Shown here: piece by piece, positions 1 through 60,054 of the stretch
Numbering within the stretch: position 1 is the first letter of the stretch
Layout of the letters: each line of letters begins with the position of its first letter
Assembly (NCBI GenBank): GCA_014773175.1
Contig: VXCM01000989.1
Location: 582,205 to 646,204, forward strand
Direction of reading: 5' to 3'
Source of the DNA: Lucifuga dentata
Lineage: Eukaryota; Chordata; Actinopteri; Ophidiiformes; Bythitidae
Length of the DNA stretch: 64,000 nucleotides
Translations under genes and position numbers: made by a program
Notes under the pieces: model-generated
Told to the model about the DNA's origin: nothing
Databases searched by the model: none
What the model saw: only the letters and a program-made list of their open reading frames with translations

Positions 1-892
1 TTGCACCATCAGCTTAGCATCATACTGCAGTTTCCTTGAATATGCAAAGCTCTTTCAATTCAAAGAGCTCAGCCAGCATGCTGCTTCTCTGCTAATAGTG
101 AGGTTAAAGGGAAATATTTTACATGATTAAATGAGAATAAGCTTTGCAAAACATAACAACCATGATGCAGTTCTGCTGTGAGTTTGTGGTTTGGCTGAGT
201 TCTCAGTGCTGAGCTATGTAGTTTGCAGAGCGATCTGAATATGGCTCATGACCGTTATGATCATAAGCTATTTGATCAAGTGGAAAAGTTGAGGGAAAAT
301 ACCTGGAAGGTATGATCAGTACTTCTTGTTTTGAAAGAAAACCACGATTTGGCATTTGTGACTTTTCCAAAGTAATTTTATTTTATTTATCTAGGTACCA
401 ACACAGAATAATTTGTTATAAAAAATGGATCAATAACTTACTAAGGCTAAACTGTGAGATTAAAAAAGCAACCTGAGAACAACAATCAGTGGTGTTCACA
501 GAAAGAAAAGTTTGCAGACATCTAACTTTGATTAATCACAGCCAGTTGACACAGACACAGAAAACAGCTACAACAACCAAAACAGGCTTGTGAGGAGCAA
601 ACCATGTCAACTAACAGGTCAGCAGTTATTGACTGAGCCAGGTTATCAATGGCTAGATAATAAAAGTGTTTACAGAAGCATCATTCAGAGGCAGGCAGCA
701 AATCAACAACCCTTCATCAATAAAACCACACACAGTCACAAATAAATACACATCAGTGTCCACCTCCACGTACGTCACAGTAGGTATGCATGGTCTCAGA
801 CTACTGCCTCCCAATTTAGCCAAACCCAGCTGCTCTCCATTTGTCACTTTCTCTGTTTTTCCCCCTCACACATACACACACACACCATTTTA
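1..892. other. downstream flank or last intron of SAMD10
   Basis: No gene recognised. It lies 3' of the last recognised SAMD10 exon and should hold the remaining intron, any terminal exon and the 3' UTR, none of which I can assign. A short CA-rich patch at 865-885 sits just past the exon 4 donor. Confidence 0.5.
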
Positions 893-37372
<36,480 letters not shown>

Positions 37373-37379
37373 CTGCCAA

Positions 37380-37640
37380 ACGGATAAAATATACTGAGTG
37401 TGAAGATAAAGCGCGTCCTACCCCTCTAACCCCTATATCAACATGAACACGCAGTCACACCGAGAAAAAGAAACCCGGATCACACTCCTCCTCTCTTTTT
37501 GTGTACGGCCATTTGTTGTTCGGTACGCCGGGACCAGAGCGCTATCAAGCGGCTCCTACTGAATCTCCGCCCCCAGTCTCAGTACCTGCCCGCCGGGAGA
37601 CAGAAGGTCATTGAGCCCCGACACCAGCTGTTACTGGATC
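37380..37640 (-). promoter_or_regulatory. samd10: likely SAMD10 promoter / 5' leader region
   Basis: This is a local CpG- and GC-richer patch in otherwise AT-rich sequence, just upstream (minus strand) of the first SAMD10 exon. It includes a GC-box-like ccgcccc near 37568 and gcgc/cgcc steps. A possible donor (ggcag|gtactg on the minus strand, near 37590) could end an untranslated first exon. Exact start sites cannot be read from sequence. Confidence 0.45.
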
Positions 37641-37646
37641 TACACT

Positions 37647-37647
37647 C

Positions 37648-37697
<50 letters not shown>

Positions 37698-37713
37698 NCT
37701 CTCTCTCTCTTTC
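37647..37713. repeat. (CT)n microsatellite upstream of SAMD10
   Basis: Reads (GA)n on the SAMD10 strand, about 330 bp upstream of the first recognised exon; N at 37698. GA tracts near promoters can bind GAGA-type factors, but this is only a possibility here. Confidence 0.9.
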
Positions 37714-39171
37714 TCCCCCTCCTCACACAACAATCACACACCCTTTTTTAGAATTATGACAACCGCAGCGATGATTTGGTGAGGGATTGATTTGCACGAT
37801 ATAGTTTTTCAGAGTGACTTTAATTTCACTATTTCACTATACTGCTATTATGACTTACACCACATTTTCACCAGTCTGAGTAGAAAAAAGTAAATTTCAC
37901 ATATCAATATATCTGTTTTTGCCTCTCGGTCCTTGTGTTTTATATCCAAACCATGTCTTTGTGATGGAGCTTAAGGTGGTGAGCTGTACTAATATTGTAG
38001 GAAAATAAAGGGTAGGCTATCATCTATACACACAAATGGTCTTAAACCAAGCAGGAGCCATGAGGAGGTCCACGCTCCACTGGATGCTGGCAGAAAGGCC
38101 AACATGCAGCCATCCCTAGCAGACACCCACAGTTGCAGCTATATTCCTGTCAAACAGCCAAGCTACACTTCAAAGCGAACAGTATGGGAGTAAGTTGTGA
38201 ATGTGTCTTTGTCAATGTAATCTCAGCACATACCCAGCTAATCGATTCTGCTGGGTTTCAGATGCAGGCAGACTGCTCAGCATTGCTGTAGTAAAGCCAG
38301 ATGATGTATCCCTGAAAGACTTCAAAAAGTCCATCGGGCTGTGTGAGAAGACAAGCGCATTTCCCATAACTCAGGCCTCCAGATCATCAAAGGTGAACAA
38401 CATGGACAAAAAGGACTAACTGGTTCACCAGAACAAATGTGACTGTGAACAAACACACACGCCCATGAATACAGACATACAGACAATTATGTTTAAAAAT
38501 ATGCTTTTGTGAGCTTGTAAGGACAGTTTTCCTGTAAATTACTGAGCTTTCCAAGCTTGTATCTTTAATTCAGAGGATGGTCAGTGCAACGAATAATGAA
38601 TAGACTGGGATCTTCAGGGATCAAGGGGTAGTACTTATTGAGCTTTGGTTCATGGGATTTCAATAAGGCACCATGACATACCGTAGCAATTAAAACATAC
38701 ATACCTCCTGTGATAAGAAGTGTTTAAATAGTGCTCTTTGGCACAACAGATACATACAATGGAATAATAGCCCAGGAAAAAGGAAAATGTTCTTTATATT
38801 CATTCTTTGCTCTGGAGTAAAGAATTCTGTGTGATGGAGAGAGAAAGCAATTGTAGAGGGAAGAGCAAGATTCAGTAAGTATACTTTGATTCTGTTTGGT
38901 TTCTCCCTAGAGCCTGTACAGTATATTGCATCCTGTAACTATCACAGATGATGTGATTAAACTTTTATTGTTAGTGTCATATCATCACATATGGCTTGTA
39001 TTCCTTATGCCAAGAGACTTTTGATGTGTTACAGTGACAATACAATGCACATTTATGGACAAACGTAGAGTCCCTCACATACACACAGCTTACTGTATTC
39101 TTTACACAGACTGTTTTTTTACAGTTTGGAAACAGTTGGAAGATTTTTTTAAAAGTATGATATACTGAGAG

Positions 39172-39202
<31 letters not shown>

Positions 39203-41470
39203 GAGAGAGAGAGAGAGAAAGAGAGAGGCTATTGATACCAGGAGTGTGGTGTCAGCCTTGCCAAAGCTGGTGTCATGGTGAATGAATGCTCCTGAGTGGG
39301 AAATGAGGAAGACCATCGCCAAATAGGACAGAAAAAAAATAAATGAAAGAAAAGAGTAGTGTTGGAAAGACTGAACCAATCTTGGGTGCATCTAAATGCT
39401 CAGAAACAGATGAGAAAGGCCAAAAGGATTCAAAGAGGGTGCATTTCAATAGTCTCTCAAGAGCACACAAGAGTTCTCTTTTGCTTGTACTTAATCTGAT
39501 CTGAAAGTAAACGCTTTTTCAGGTGGAAGTCAAAGCAATCTAATGAATTCCCACAGGAAGCTATTTACTCCAGTGAGATGAGCACAGATGATAGAGGAGA
39601 ATCCACTTTATAGTGTTAAGTTGTGTCCCTGAGCTGTTTTCCTAATCATGGACCTGGGGGAGTTTTCTGTAACACTGTGTTCGTATTATAGAGATGCCAG
39701 GCGTCCTTTGAAAAAGCTGTGTCCCCACTGTGGATTCATTCAGGAAAAAGATGACAGAAGCTATTTGCCACTCCCTGAGTATCACCTTTTGTCTCCTGCT
39801 CTGCCCTCTGTATCCCTCTGTGTGTGGATGTGTATTTGTGTGTTTTCATGTACGTATTCACATAATTGCAGGGAGGAAAGGATGGGAAAGGAAGGCAATT
39901 GCCATTCCATTCACACTCAGATCCTGACCCCACTCTTATGCAAATGACCAGTGTAACAGACACTGAATCTGAGCATTGCTATACGCACCAGCATTTGCAT
40001 CCATCCATTCATCATCCATCTATCCATACTTTCGTCTATCCATCCGCCTATCCACCCGTCTTCCTGCCTGCCAGTCTGTCTGTCTGTCTTTCTATCCTGC
40101 AAAGCAAAGACAAAATAATTAAATTGAAGCCCGTGGGTGGCTGACTGACATTGACATTGACTCCTTTGATACTGTGGCATAAAGGCAAATGCTCAGATTT
40201 ATAGGAAATGGTGTCACGTGTGTGCATGCGGGAGAAAGAACGAGAGCAAAATGAAAAGAGAAAATTTGTTTTGTCTTTTTGTGTCAGTGAGAAAGTTCTA
40301 TATATATTTCATTCAAGATTTAGCTATTTTGTAGATATATTACATATCTAAAGTGATCAGCATTCACCATAAAGAGGTAATTCACCATTTATAGATATAT
40401 ATTATATTTCAGCAACACAACTGGTCCAACCTAAAAATAAAGGCACTCAGAAAAGACCATGTCTAATGAAAATGGAAAACCCTCCCAGTAAAAAAGAATA
40501 TGCACCGCTCCTTATCACTCCTCCTCATCTTGATTTGCCTTTCATCTTAGAAAGTCAATTCCTCTCACTCTAATGGTCACTGTTCCTCCAGAGATGACCC
40601 TTTTTGAGCATGCCTGCGTTGCTATCACTTTTTGATCTATATTTTACTGAGTGTTCACTTAATATTGTTTCTGATGGTTTTCTTATTCACTCATTAACCA
40701 TTTCTTTTTCTGTTAATTCAGTTGTTGCCTCTGTAAACACTAAATGAATCACGTCCTGTGTGGCAAAGCATGTAGTAACTACTTTATAAATGTGCAGAGC
40801 AGCAAATGCATGCTTTCACTATGTAGTGTGCTTAAGGGTAAACCACAGCTGTGTGGTATTGAACTATCAAGTGGTGAAATATTTATATGAAACATATTTA
40901 TATTAAAAATATTGTGGTTTATAGGGGTGATGCAGCATCTTAAACTACAGATCCAAGTTTATAATTTGTGATAATCTGATAAATTTAAGATATGGTGACT
41001 GCAAAAACAGGGCTTTAATCCTTGTTCTATAATATTGAAATAATTTTTGTCATTTTTCAGTACTTACTGAACTTTGAAGGAAATGCAAATGCACCCCCTT
41101 TTATGTCTGTATCCTTTTCTTTTCATAAGTTTAGCTAAATCTATTCTGCTGTTGTCTACAGCCACTAGACTGCTCATAGAACAGTAACTGGAAAAATGAA
41201 TCTCTCTCATATTGCTCACTGTCTCTATGACAATTCTATGAATGCAGAGCAATGAAAATGTGATCAAATATCAAAAAAGTCATTGTGCATTAGCTGAATA
41301 AAGACAAAAACAAAACAAAAGATGTTTTCTGGCTGACAAGATAACATTGCCCTGTTCACTTCTTCTTTAGAAGAAAAACAAGACTTCTTTGTATAGATTC
41401 CCTGGGGATGATTCTGACTGGAGAGAGTCCAATTTTATTCAAACTTCAAGCTTCTGAGTAATAGAAAGTT

Positions 41471-41474
<4 letters not shown>

Positions 41475-41527
<53 letters not shown>

Positions 41528-41540
41528 CTCTCTCAGTCCC
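41475..41540. repeat. (CT)n microsatellite
   Basis: Pyrimidine tract of about 60 nt in the intergenic region. Confidence 0.9.
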
Positions 41541-42669
41541 ACTCTGTCTTCCTTTTTTAATCTCATGCTCATTTTTCCTATCTTTTTACAATTCTCACTT
41601 TCGGTGTTTTGTCATCTTCTCCTCTCCTCACCTCTCCTCTTCTCTCCTCTCCTCAAGATCAAAGAGAACATTGAAAGCATCATGGACAGATCTATTGTGC
41701 CTACAAACAGTCTAAATAACTCAGCTCAATACAAACACTCAAAAGCAGGTCAGGTGAAAAACTCAAAACTCTTATTTATCTGCTTAGTCATCACTTTAAA
41801 AAATCAGCTCAACCTTAGATCATGTTAGCTGTCAGACATTTAATGTGAAAAATATGAAAATTTCCAGTGGTCGTGATTCATGTTCTTTTTCTGTTCCCAT
41901 AACGAAGAACACTGAGAAATGTAATGTGGCATCAGGGTGCCATGACATCATGTGAAAGCAAAGCACACACAGCAAATTACAGAACAAAAACAATCAATCA
42001 CTCCTCCTCACTATCAGTTTACTGATTCTATACATCCTTCTCCTTCTCCTCAGACTCAAGGTGACCCTGTTCTTAACATTGCAATTGGCCTAATGAATCA
42101 TGTCCAGTATGATTGTCCCTCACCAGTATATATGTCACACTTGTCAATGCATTAGCATTCAAAACACGAAATCCACTTTCTCCTTTGTACTGTCTCACTT
42201 TATGTCGTAGACTAATTACCAGTCTGTCCTTATTCAAACTTTTGTTGTTGCACTAAGCTCAACAGATCAATGACGTTTCATTTCAGCATCTGTTGCTCAA
42301 AAATGACTCTGGCTGACCATTCCTAAAGGAAGGCTCTAATACCAATTTGCTGTTGTCCTTTAACAAGGACACTTGTCTTTGTTTCAGAATAATGCACACT
42401 CAGTAATCAGTGCTAAATAAATCATTAATCCCCTCAGGATTCTTTTCCACACACAAAGTCAGGCTTTGTGCATGTACTAAACTGCTTTCCACTAAGAGAT
42501 GGTAATTGAGTTTAGCATTTGCGTGTAATAGTGAAAAATGATGATGGCTGTGTCCTCTTTAGCCATTTTTTTTTCTTTTGCCCACATTGTTTTGTTGAAC
42601 ATAATGGGCTAAAATTAACTCATAAAGCAGCTCAGGTACTAAGAATGATGTGTCTTTATACGCACGCAC

Positions 42670-42672
<3 letters not shown>

Positions 42673-42710
<38 letters not shown>

Positions 42711-42732
42711 TGTGTGTGTGTGTGTCTGTGTG
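42673..42732. repeat. (TG)n microsatellite
   Basis: TG tract with two TC interruptions. Confidence 0.9.
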
Positions 42733-43269
42733 ATTGATGGATGTTGGTACATCAATAATGCTGTCTCATATCTGTCATGGGCTGATCTCCACATATCTCC
42801 TCATGTTTACCTTTCTTGCTTTCTCAGTGAACTTAAATTGAATATGGTGTAATTGTTGGGATATTTTTTTCAATACTTCAGATACCCAGCATTTATTGAT
42901 GGCTACCACCCATATCTACATTTATTCTCACACTATGGGGTATCTGTTGTGACAGAAAGAACGGATAGTCCAGTGGTCCTCCACTTCCATGTCATATGCA
43001 CTGAGAAAAGAGTTTACATTGAGTCATGCATCCATGCAAACTGGCATACATGAATGGATAAACATGCAGAAATGTGCAGCTTATATTGCTTGCACGAAAA
43101 CACACACAAAGTTAGATACACAGTATCCCTGTAGTATAAAATCATGACTACACACTCTGTGATGTCACTATGGCTCCATAAAGTATTATTTATGACAAAA
43201 GAGGTATTATTTTATGAATCTTCTTTGTCCACAATAGAATTTCATTGAAATGAAGTGATTAGTTTTGAT

Positions 43270-43296
43270 TAAAAAAAAAAAAAAAAAAAAAAAAAA
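43270..43296. repeat. poly-A tract
   Basis: 27 A. No retroposed gene sequence recognised before it. Confidence 0.9.
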
Positions 43297-43959
43297 GGAT
43301 AAGGCATTAATTGTCTTTCAGGTTTTTTTTCGAGATTATACTGTAGTTAGGCTTACCCAGGGGAATCATCATCTTGTCTTTAATTTGCTCAAAATGTCCA
43401 GATAGTACTATCAGTTGTATGTGCTGAGGAAAATATAGCCCTTTTATAGTGAGCTTTTAGTTTTACATTTAAAGAAATAAAACACTGTAATATGTCCTGC
43501 CTATAGTTCTAATACTATAAATGATTCATCAACCATTATTGTTTTCCTTTCAGATATCTTATGATGACACTGAGTTCCTGAGTGTAAGATTGATGTAATG
43601 CAGGTGAGCTAGAAAGAAATGTTTTTCCAGTATCTTTATTCCACACATTGATTCCTGCTCACAGCTGCATTAACAGGAGTTACTGCCAAATGTTTTATGG
43701 CAGCACATCAGAGGGAATGGTGATAGCATGGTCCCTGGTGAGACTACTGTTTCTGTTTCAGCCTCAGTCCTTCATGACTCCTAAGCAGATATCAGCCATC
43801 CTCTGCTGCTCAAACTGAAATAACAATTTCTATATTTCTATATGTGTTTATGCTTGGGAAATAAGTTACCACTTTTCTTTTCACAGGCATTTTCCCATAT
43901 TGTTCCACAGAGAACCACAAATAGTGTTGTTCCTGCTTCTTTATTAGTGTGTGTGTGTG

Positions 43960-44002
<43 letters not shown>

Positions 44003-44712
44003 AATTCATCTATTAATCATAAGAGAAATGGAAAATGAATGAAACCATTCTTGTGAAAATTGAGCAGGGTACTATACGTGTGCTTGGTCTGGGCTCTAAA
44101 GGATTTTCTCATTAACATTAGCCACGATTCCTAATGACTTATTCCTTACTAATGAGGCTGACCTGGATCACTCATCCAAAGGTCACTAATGTGATGAGCG
44201 CTTGGACAGACAAATGATAATTGTGTAATCTGGTAGGATTTCTCATTGTGCACAGCATGTGATGTGAATTCAAGTCACATATGTCAGCTCCTGTATACGA
44301 TTGGAAAAATCATTCACATGAAAAAAAAAATAATCATTGGAATAATCACAGAAAAGTGAAAGAGGACCTGGCAATAGCTGGCTGAAATCAAGTCATGAGA
44401 AATGCTCGGCGTATAAATTGGTCCTTGGCTGTGTGAGCAATAAATCTTGTAATGTGTCTGACAGTTCATTTTCATCACAGCATCTTCTCTCAGGAGTGAA
44501 ATAATGTCTAACCTCCAGGCAATGTAAATGAAGAAAAATGTAAAGGCCTAGGCTCAGGCTCAAGAAGTGGATGGCTGAAGTTAATTGTGATTGAAGCTAA
44601 TTGATGTATAGCCACACTTCATCTCAAGAGATAAAACCCAGAAATGTCATGTAAGAATTTAATTACTTTTATTGCAGTCTCCTGTCTCATGTTTGAATAG
44701 AGACTGTCCAAC

Positions 44713-44840
44713 CTGGATAATTTTTGCTCATAATATTAGAAAACATATTTCTGTAACACAGTTTAAACTGTCCATTAACTCTGCATCTGCATCTCTTGTC
44801 AAAAAAAAAGGGGGGGATGAAGTCCACTTCAATATTTTAT
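44713..44840. repeat. direct repeat copy 1 (about 128 bp)
   Basis: Nearly identical to 45407-45537, starting ctggataatttttgctcata and running through catctgcatctcttgtc to a poly-A spacer and gatgaag.ccacttcaatatt. Substitutions are few and the spacer length differs. Confidence 0.85.
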
Positions 44841-45406
44841 TGAGTGATCTTAATGAGCTCCAGAGAAAGCTTGTGTGAGGGTCCAGTTAAAATGTCTTTA
44901 CAGTAGAAAAGAAAGCTCAGAGAAGATTTGGTGCAAGGAGTTCAATAAAACAATATGCAACTTTCAGGATCTGACTGTTTTTTTTTTTAAACAAATATCA
45001 TCTTGTATATTCTGCAATGAGGCTGACAATCAAGGGAGTCAAGGAAGAAAATGAGACTTATCTTCATAAAATGCACAAGGAGCATATGATGCTGATTAAT
45101 TGCTAGGCTTATTATGTGTCTTTGAATAACAAATCAAATTATTATTCTTAAGAAAAATAAAGAGAATATCTTAGGCTTAAAAAGAAAACTATTACAGGAA
45201 GTATAAATATCACATAAAAATTTATTTTCCAAAATTTCACATCAAAGTCAGAAAATCCTAGTAACTTTGTGGGACTATTTCATTTATAGAAGAACAGCAA
45301 GTAATTTCATACTTTATACTTCAGATATATAGATTTTCATGAACCCTTGAAGGTTAGATCCCAAGAGGAAAACCATTCAATCAATCCCACAGTATGTGTG
45401 GATCAT

Positions 45407-45537
45407 CTGGATAATTTTTGCTCATAATATTAGAAAACATATTTCTGCAACACAGTTTAAAATGTCCATTAACTCCGCATCTGCATCTCTTGTCAAAAAA
45501 AAATAAAATGGGATGAAGTTCACTTCAATATTTGATT
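45407..45537. repeat. direct repeat copy 2 (about 131 bp)
   Basis: Second copy of the 44713 segment, 0.7 kb downstream and about 340 bp before the PRPF6 start codon region. Differences include gtaac/gcaac, aaact/aaaat, tctgc/ccgc and the poly-A spacer. Confidence 0.85.
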
Positions 45538-45751
45538 AATAATTTTGTAACACTTTTCATTAGCGTGGAGCTCCCTCCTGTGGCCTTTTTGGAAAAATGG
45601 CAAATAAAAACATGAATAATCACAAATATCACAAAGAAAATAACTTTAAACCTTTACTGACACAGTTAAACGTTAGAATAAGCATTACACGTTTTCGTCA
45701 CATCAACGACTTTGAAATACTGTAATGGATGTCATAGAAAAGTGAAAGTAA

Positions 45752-56987
<11,236 letters not shown>

Positions 56988-57440
56988 AGAAAAAGAAATT
57001 GGACTGAAAACAGTGAGATGACTCTGGAAGCTACTATGCCAGCAGAACAGCTGCTGACACTCTCAGCATTATCTCCCATTGCGGCAGATAAGAGAGGAAT
57101 ACACAGAACACACACACACACCCTTTGATTCCTGGCTGAACCTTTTTAGGTATCACGTGATCAGTTATTGTCTAGAATGTGTTGAAGAGATGCTAATCGT
57201 GAAATCTCATTTTGAGGTTTAATTTTTATGAAACAGCTGTTCATTTCTTGTCCACCTCAATACATAAAAATTTCAAATTTTTTTGTGGCTGTCTAGCTTT
57301 ACTTGACTGTGTATAAACTTTGTCAGGGACTATTCATCTGATTTTTTTCATGTTTTATTAGTTTACTGTCTTTTCTACATGGCTTGCTCTAAATGCTGTG
57401 TTATTTTAAGGACATCCAATAAACAAATAAGTATTGCCTG
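56988..57440 (+). other. prpf6: PRPF6 3' untranslated region
   Basis: Runs from the TGA at 56985-56987 to a canonical AATAAA at 57418-57423, giving a 3' UTR of about 450 nt. A short (CA) run is present near 57110. Confidence 0.75.
57418..57423 (+). terminator. prpf6: PRPF6 poly(A) signal
   Basis: AATAAA followed by T/G-rich sequence (tgcctgtttttccc, ttttgtgtgaag), a normal downstream element arrangement. Confidence 0.75.
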
Positions 57441-57766
57441 TTTTTCCCAAACAAGATGTTTTGTGTGAAGTGAGATGTGTTTTACCAGACCTCCCAGTCC
57501 AGGATCTGTGCCCAGTCTGTCCCTCCCATGCAGTTCCCATGTACAATCATAATTTCTCTTGTATAAAATTTCATTATACAGGTCAAAGTCTACTGCACAT
57601 CCTTTTGTCTTAGATCTCACAATATAAAATTTGGAACAACACATGCGGTATATTCAAGAAAAGTAGCAGAAATAGTGTTTGTGTTATGTAATGCATTTAA
57701 AAGGTCTGTTTTTTATCTGGTTTTCTGTAGCTCAGAATATGAGTTAGGGTTTTAGTCCAACTTGGG

Positions 57767-57774
57767 TATATATA
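57767..57774 (+). promoter_or_regulatory. TATA-box candidate upstream of the cytokine-like gene
   Basis: TATATATA inside a symmetric ggg/ccc context, about 430 bp before the proposed start codon and 345 bp after the PRPF6 poly(A) signal. Inducible cytokine genes often have TATA boxes, unlike the neighbouring housekeeping genes. The transcription start is unproven. Confidence 0.4.
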
Positions 57775-57870
57775 CCCTGGGAAGATTAAATGACGATTTT
57801 GGATACACGTATTCACCAAAGTTACACTCATTCTTCTCACCGCTCCTCCTTGGCTGCGCGTCTTCTCAAC

Positions 57871-57880
57871 GAAACTGAAA
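57871..57880 (+). promoter_or_regulatory. ISRE/IRF-like element
   Basis: GAAACTGAAA fits the IRF consensus GAAANNGAAA exactly. A second, weaker copy (GAAAGTGAA) lies at 57994-58002. Both lie between the TATA candidate and the first coding exon of the secreted-protein gene. Confidence 0.4.
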
Positions 57881-58194
57881 GGATGAAGACAAGAGATTGA
57901 TTGCAGAAGTTTTCCCCGACTTGATCGGACTAGAATTCGGTGACATCCTAAGCCCAGCGCCAGCAGTCCATGACGGAGAAGGAAATTTGAGCAGAAAGTG
58001 AATTTGGTGATGTTGGAAACCACAGAGCCATACATAAGAAGTCTGCACGCCAAAACGTTAACGTATCCACGAGAGGACGTTTAAAATTACTGATACGATG
58101 AACACAGTCGGATCAGGAGGAACATCTCTGGATCTCCCCGCGTCTGACAAAGATGGATTTGCTCATCTGAGGATCCTGCAGTAGAACATGATAA

Positions 58195-59704
58195 ATGGTA
58201 AAAGGGGTTCGTATCTGCTGCGTATTTATGCAGCAGATGAGCTGATAGTGCTCCACTGAAAATCAAGTCTATTGTGATTGTTCTGTATTTCGCACTAAAT
58301 TGCATCGTATTCTCATTCTTTGTGGCGACATCTGGTGCAAACAGCTGGAAACTGATGGATTCGTTATCGCAGGTCAAGCTGGAAAGTGAAGGATCCATCC
58401 ATACAGAATGGCAGTAGTAACACGCACCTCTCTTCCGTAGTGTCTGACAGGAGCTGCCCTCCGTAGTGTCCTGGTGGTTCTCTTGTTGGCTTACTCATGC
58501 GGTAAACGCAGATGTAACTATAAAGAAATACTGGACTCCTACAGAGACGTCATCTTCGTTGAGCTGCAGAATCTGGTATGTACATTGTACCGATAAGATC
58601 AAGTACAATGTGATTATGAGTGCTGTTGTTGTGACACGAATTTTTATCTGCATTAAAATGTTACTTAAGTGGCAGTTTTGGGGTATTTGGGGCTGTGATC
58701 AAAAGTATGGGTGCAATTCTTAAATATCTGGGCATAGGCTGCCCTCAAGTGTTCACTCAGTGTGGCTCTGGTTTTCCTTTTGTGAATATTAGGCTGCTTT
58801 ACTTAAGTAAACCCTCATTTTCTGCAGAATTTGACTGACTCATTAAACACCACTAAAGAGAGAGACCACTGCCCTGCGGGAAAGGTAAACAACATTACAG
58901 TACATATGTACACTGTTAAGATGTGACCACCTTCTTTCAGCACCATGGATAGAAGCCACTCTTGTCCTGTCCACTGCTCCTAAACATTTAGAATGGGTCA
59001 AATGCTGAGGAAAAGTCTCCCCAAGGGAGTCAATAAAATGCATCTTAAATGTATTAGTTGTTACATTATGCCATCAACAGATGGTCCCAGTGAGCTGCTC
59101 TAAATCTGTTTCATGACTTACCTTGTTGCATTCTGTGTGGACTTATTCTATCATGTAGGGACGTCGTATATTGGGCTCCATCTATGGTATGACACAGCAT
59201 TTGCGGTGTCAGATGGGTGGCCAGCAGCAGTGGGACCTGGAAAAACCAGTGGAGAGTATGGAGCACCTCATCATTCGAAACTGCAATCTTGAATATCTGG
59301 TGAGGCAAGGCCTTTACAGAGCTAGATTAATCTGTTCTTGAGCTCCAGTAGATCTCTGAGATGGTTGATGGGACATCATGTGAGCAAAGGCTTAATAAGG
59401 GTTGGGTTGAGTGGAAAAAAATGGATTGCAGATCATATGATCAATTAAAGCTCGTTAAGTGATGAGATTTCAGCTGAGAACAGTGCTAAAACAGGTAATT
59501 GGTTGGAAGCAAACATTTGACTGTATAATAATACTTCTGATTTTATGCTTTCAGGGCAAGAGAGCATCTTGCTCAGCTAGGCAGAAAACACAAGGAAAGA
59601 AGAGAAGGAGGATCAAAGTCATTCGTGTAATCAAGGCAATTACCACTTGTTGGCAGAAACTTCAGAGCATCTACAGCGTACTCTCCAAAACTAAAGACAA
59701 ATAA
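58195..59704 (+). CDS. secreted cytokine-like protein, probable C20orf204 homologue
   Basis: Predicted 161-residue secreted glycoprotein. Exons: ATG at 58195-58197 directly against donor gtaaaa, then 58441-58575, 58828-58884, 59159-59299 and 59555-59704 (stop TAA 59702-59704). All four introns are phase 0. A signal peptide (LRSVLVVLLLAYSCG) ends near residue 22. Next comes a helix-A-like segment, CNYKEILDSYRDVIFVELQ. Exon 3 has two N-glycosylation sequons (NLT at 47, NTT at 53). Cysteines are at 26, 61, 82, 107, 118 and 144. A basic patch KKRRR (127-131) precedes an amphipathic helix (IKVIRVIKAITTCWQKLQS). Size, secretion, phase-0 introns and helix layout resemble four-helix class I cytokines. 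Position directly 3' of PRPF6 matches human C20orf204, which in my recollection shares the Y/H-Y-R-x-I-F-x-x-L-Q and A-x-T-C-W-x-K-L patterns. The receptor and function are unknown. The first exon is the least certain part; exons 2-5 are well supported by splice sites and frame. Confidence 0.78.
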
Positions 59705-60048
59705 GTTGTATCGTCCTGCTTCCTGTAAACTCAATAATACATGAAGATATCAGTTGGATTTCTGAAAGGTTCACTGCATCCAACATAGGATGACCAATCA
59801 CCTACTGTATTCACTGTTAATGCACACAATAACACAATGTAATATATGGTTACTGTTCATAAGTTCTGTGTTTTGTCTATACTAGCAGATATAGCAGATA
59901 TAGACTTTGTCAGCATTCCTTGTCTTTTTGGCATAGTTTTACAGTAAATAACCACACATAAGCTAATTCGCAATGCATTCAAATATTTCCAAAAACATTT
60001 CCAAGGCCTGTGACTCTTAATGTCTGGAAGAAGCTATATGTTACACCC

Positions 60049-60054
60049 AATAAA
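60049..60054 (+). terminator. poly(A) signal of the cytokine-like gene
   Basis: AATAAA 345 nt after the TAA stop, followed by T-rich sequence. It gives the gene its own 3' end before AAR2. Confidence 0.65.

Noticed and set aside
43270..43296. Processed pseudogene tail
   Set aside because: No coding-like or gene-derived sequence precedes the poly-A tract.
58466..58723. 85-codon frame starting MSWWFSC over the cytokine-like gene
   Set aside because: Wrong frame: it runs through the donor at 58576 and into intron 2. The spliced frame gives the signal peptide and conserved helix.
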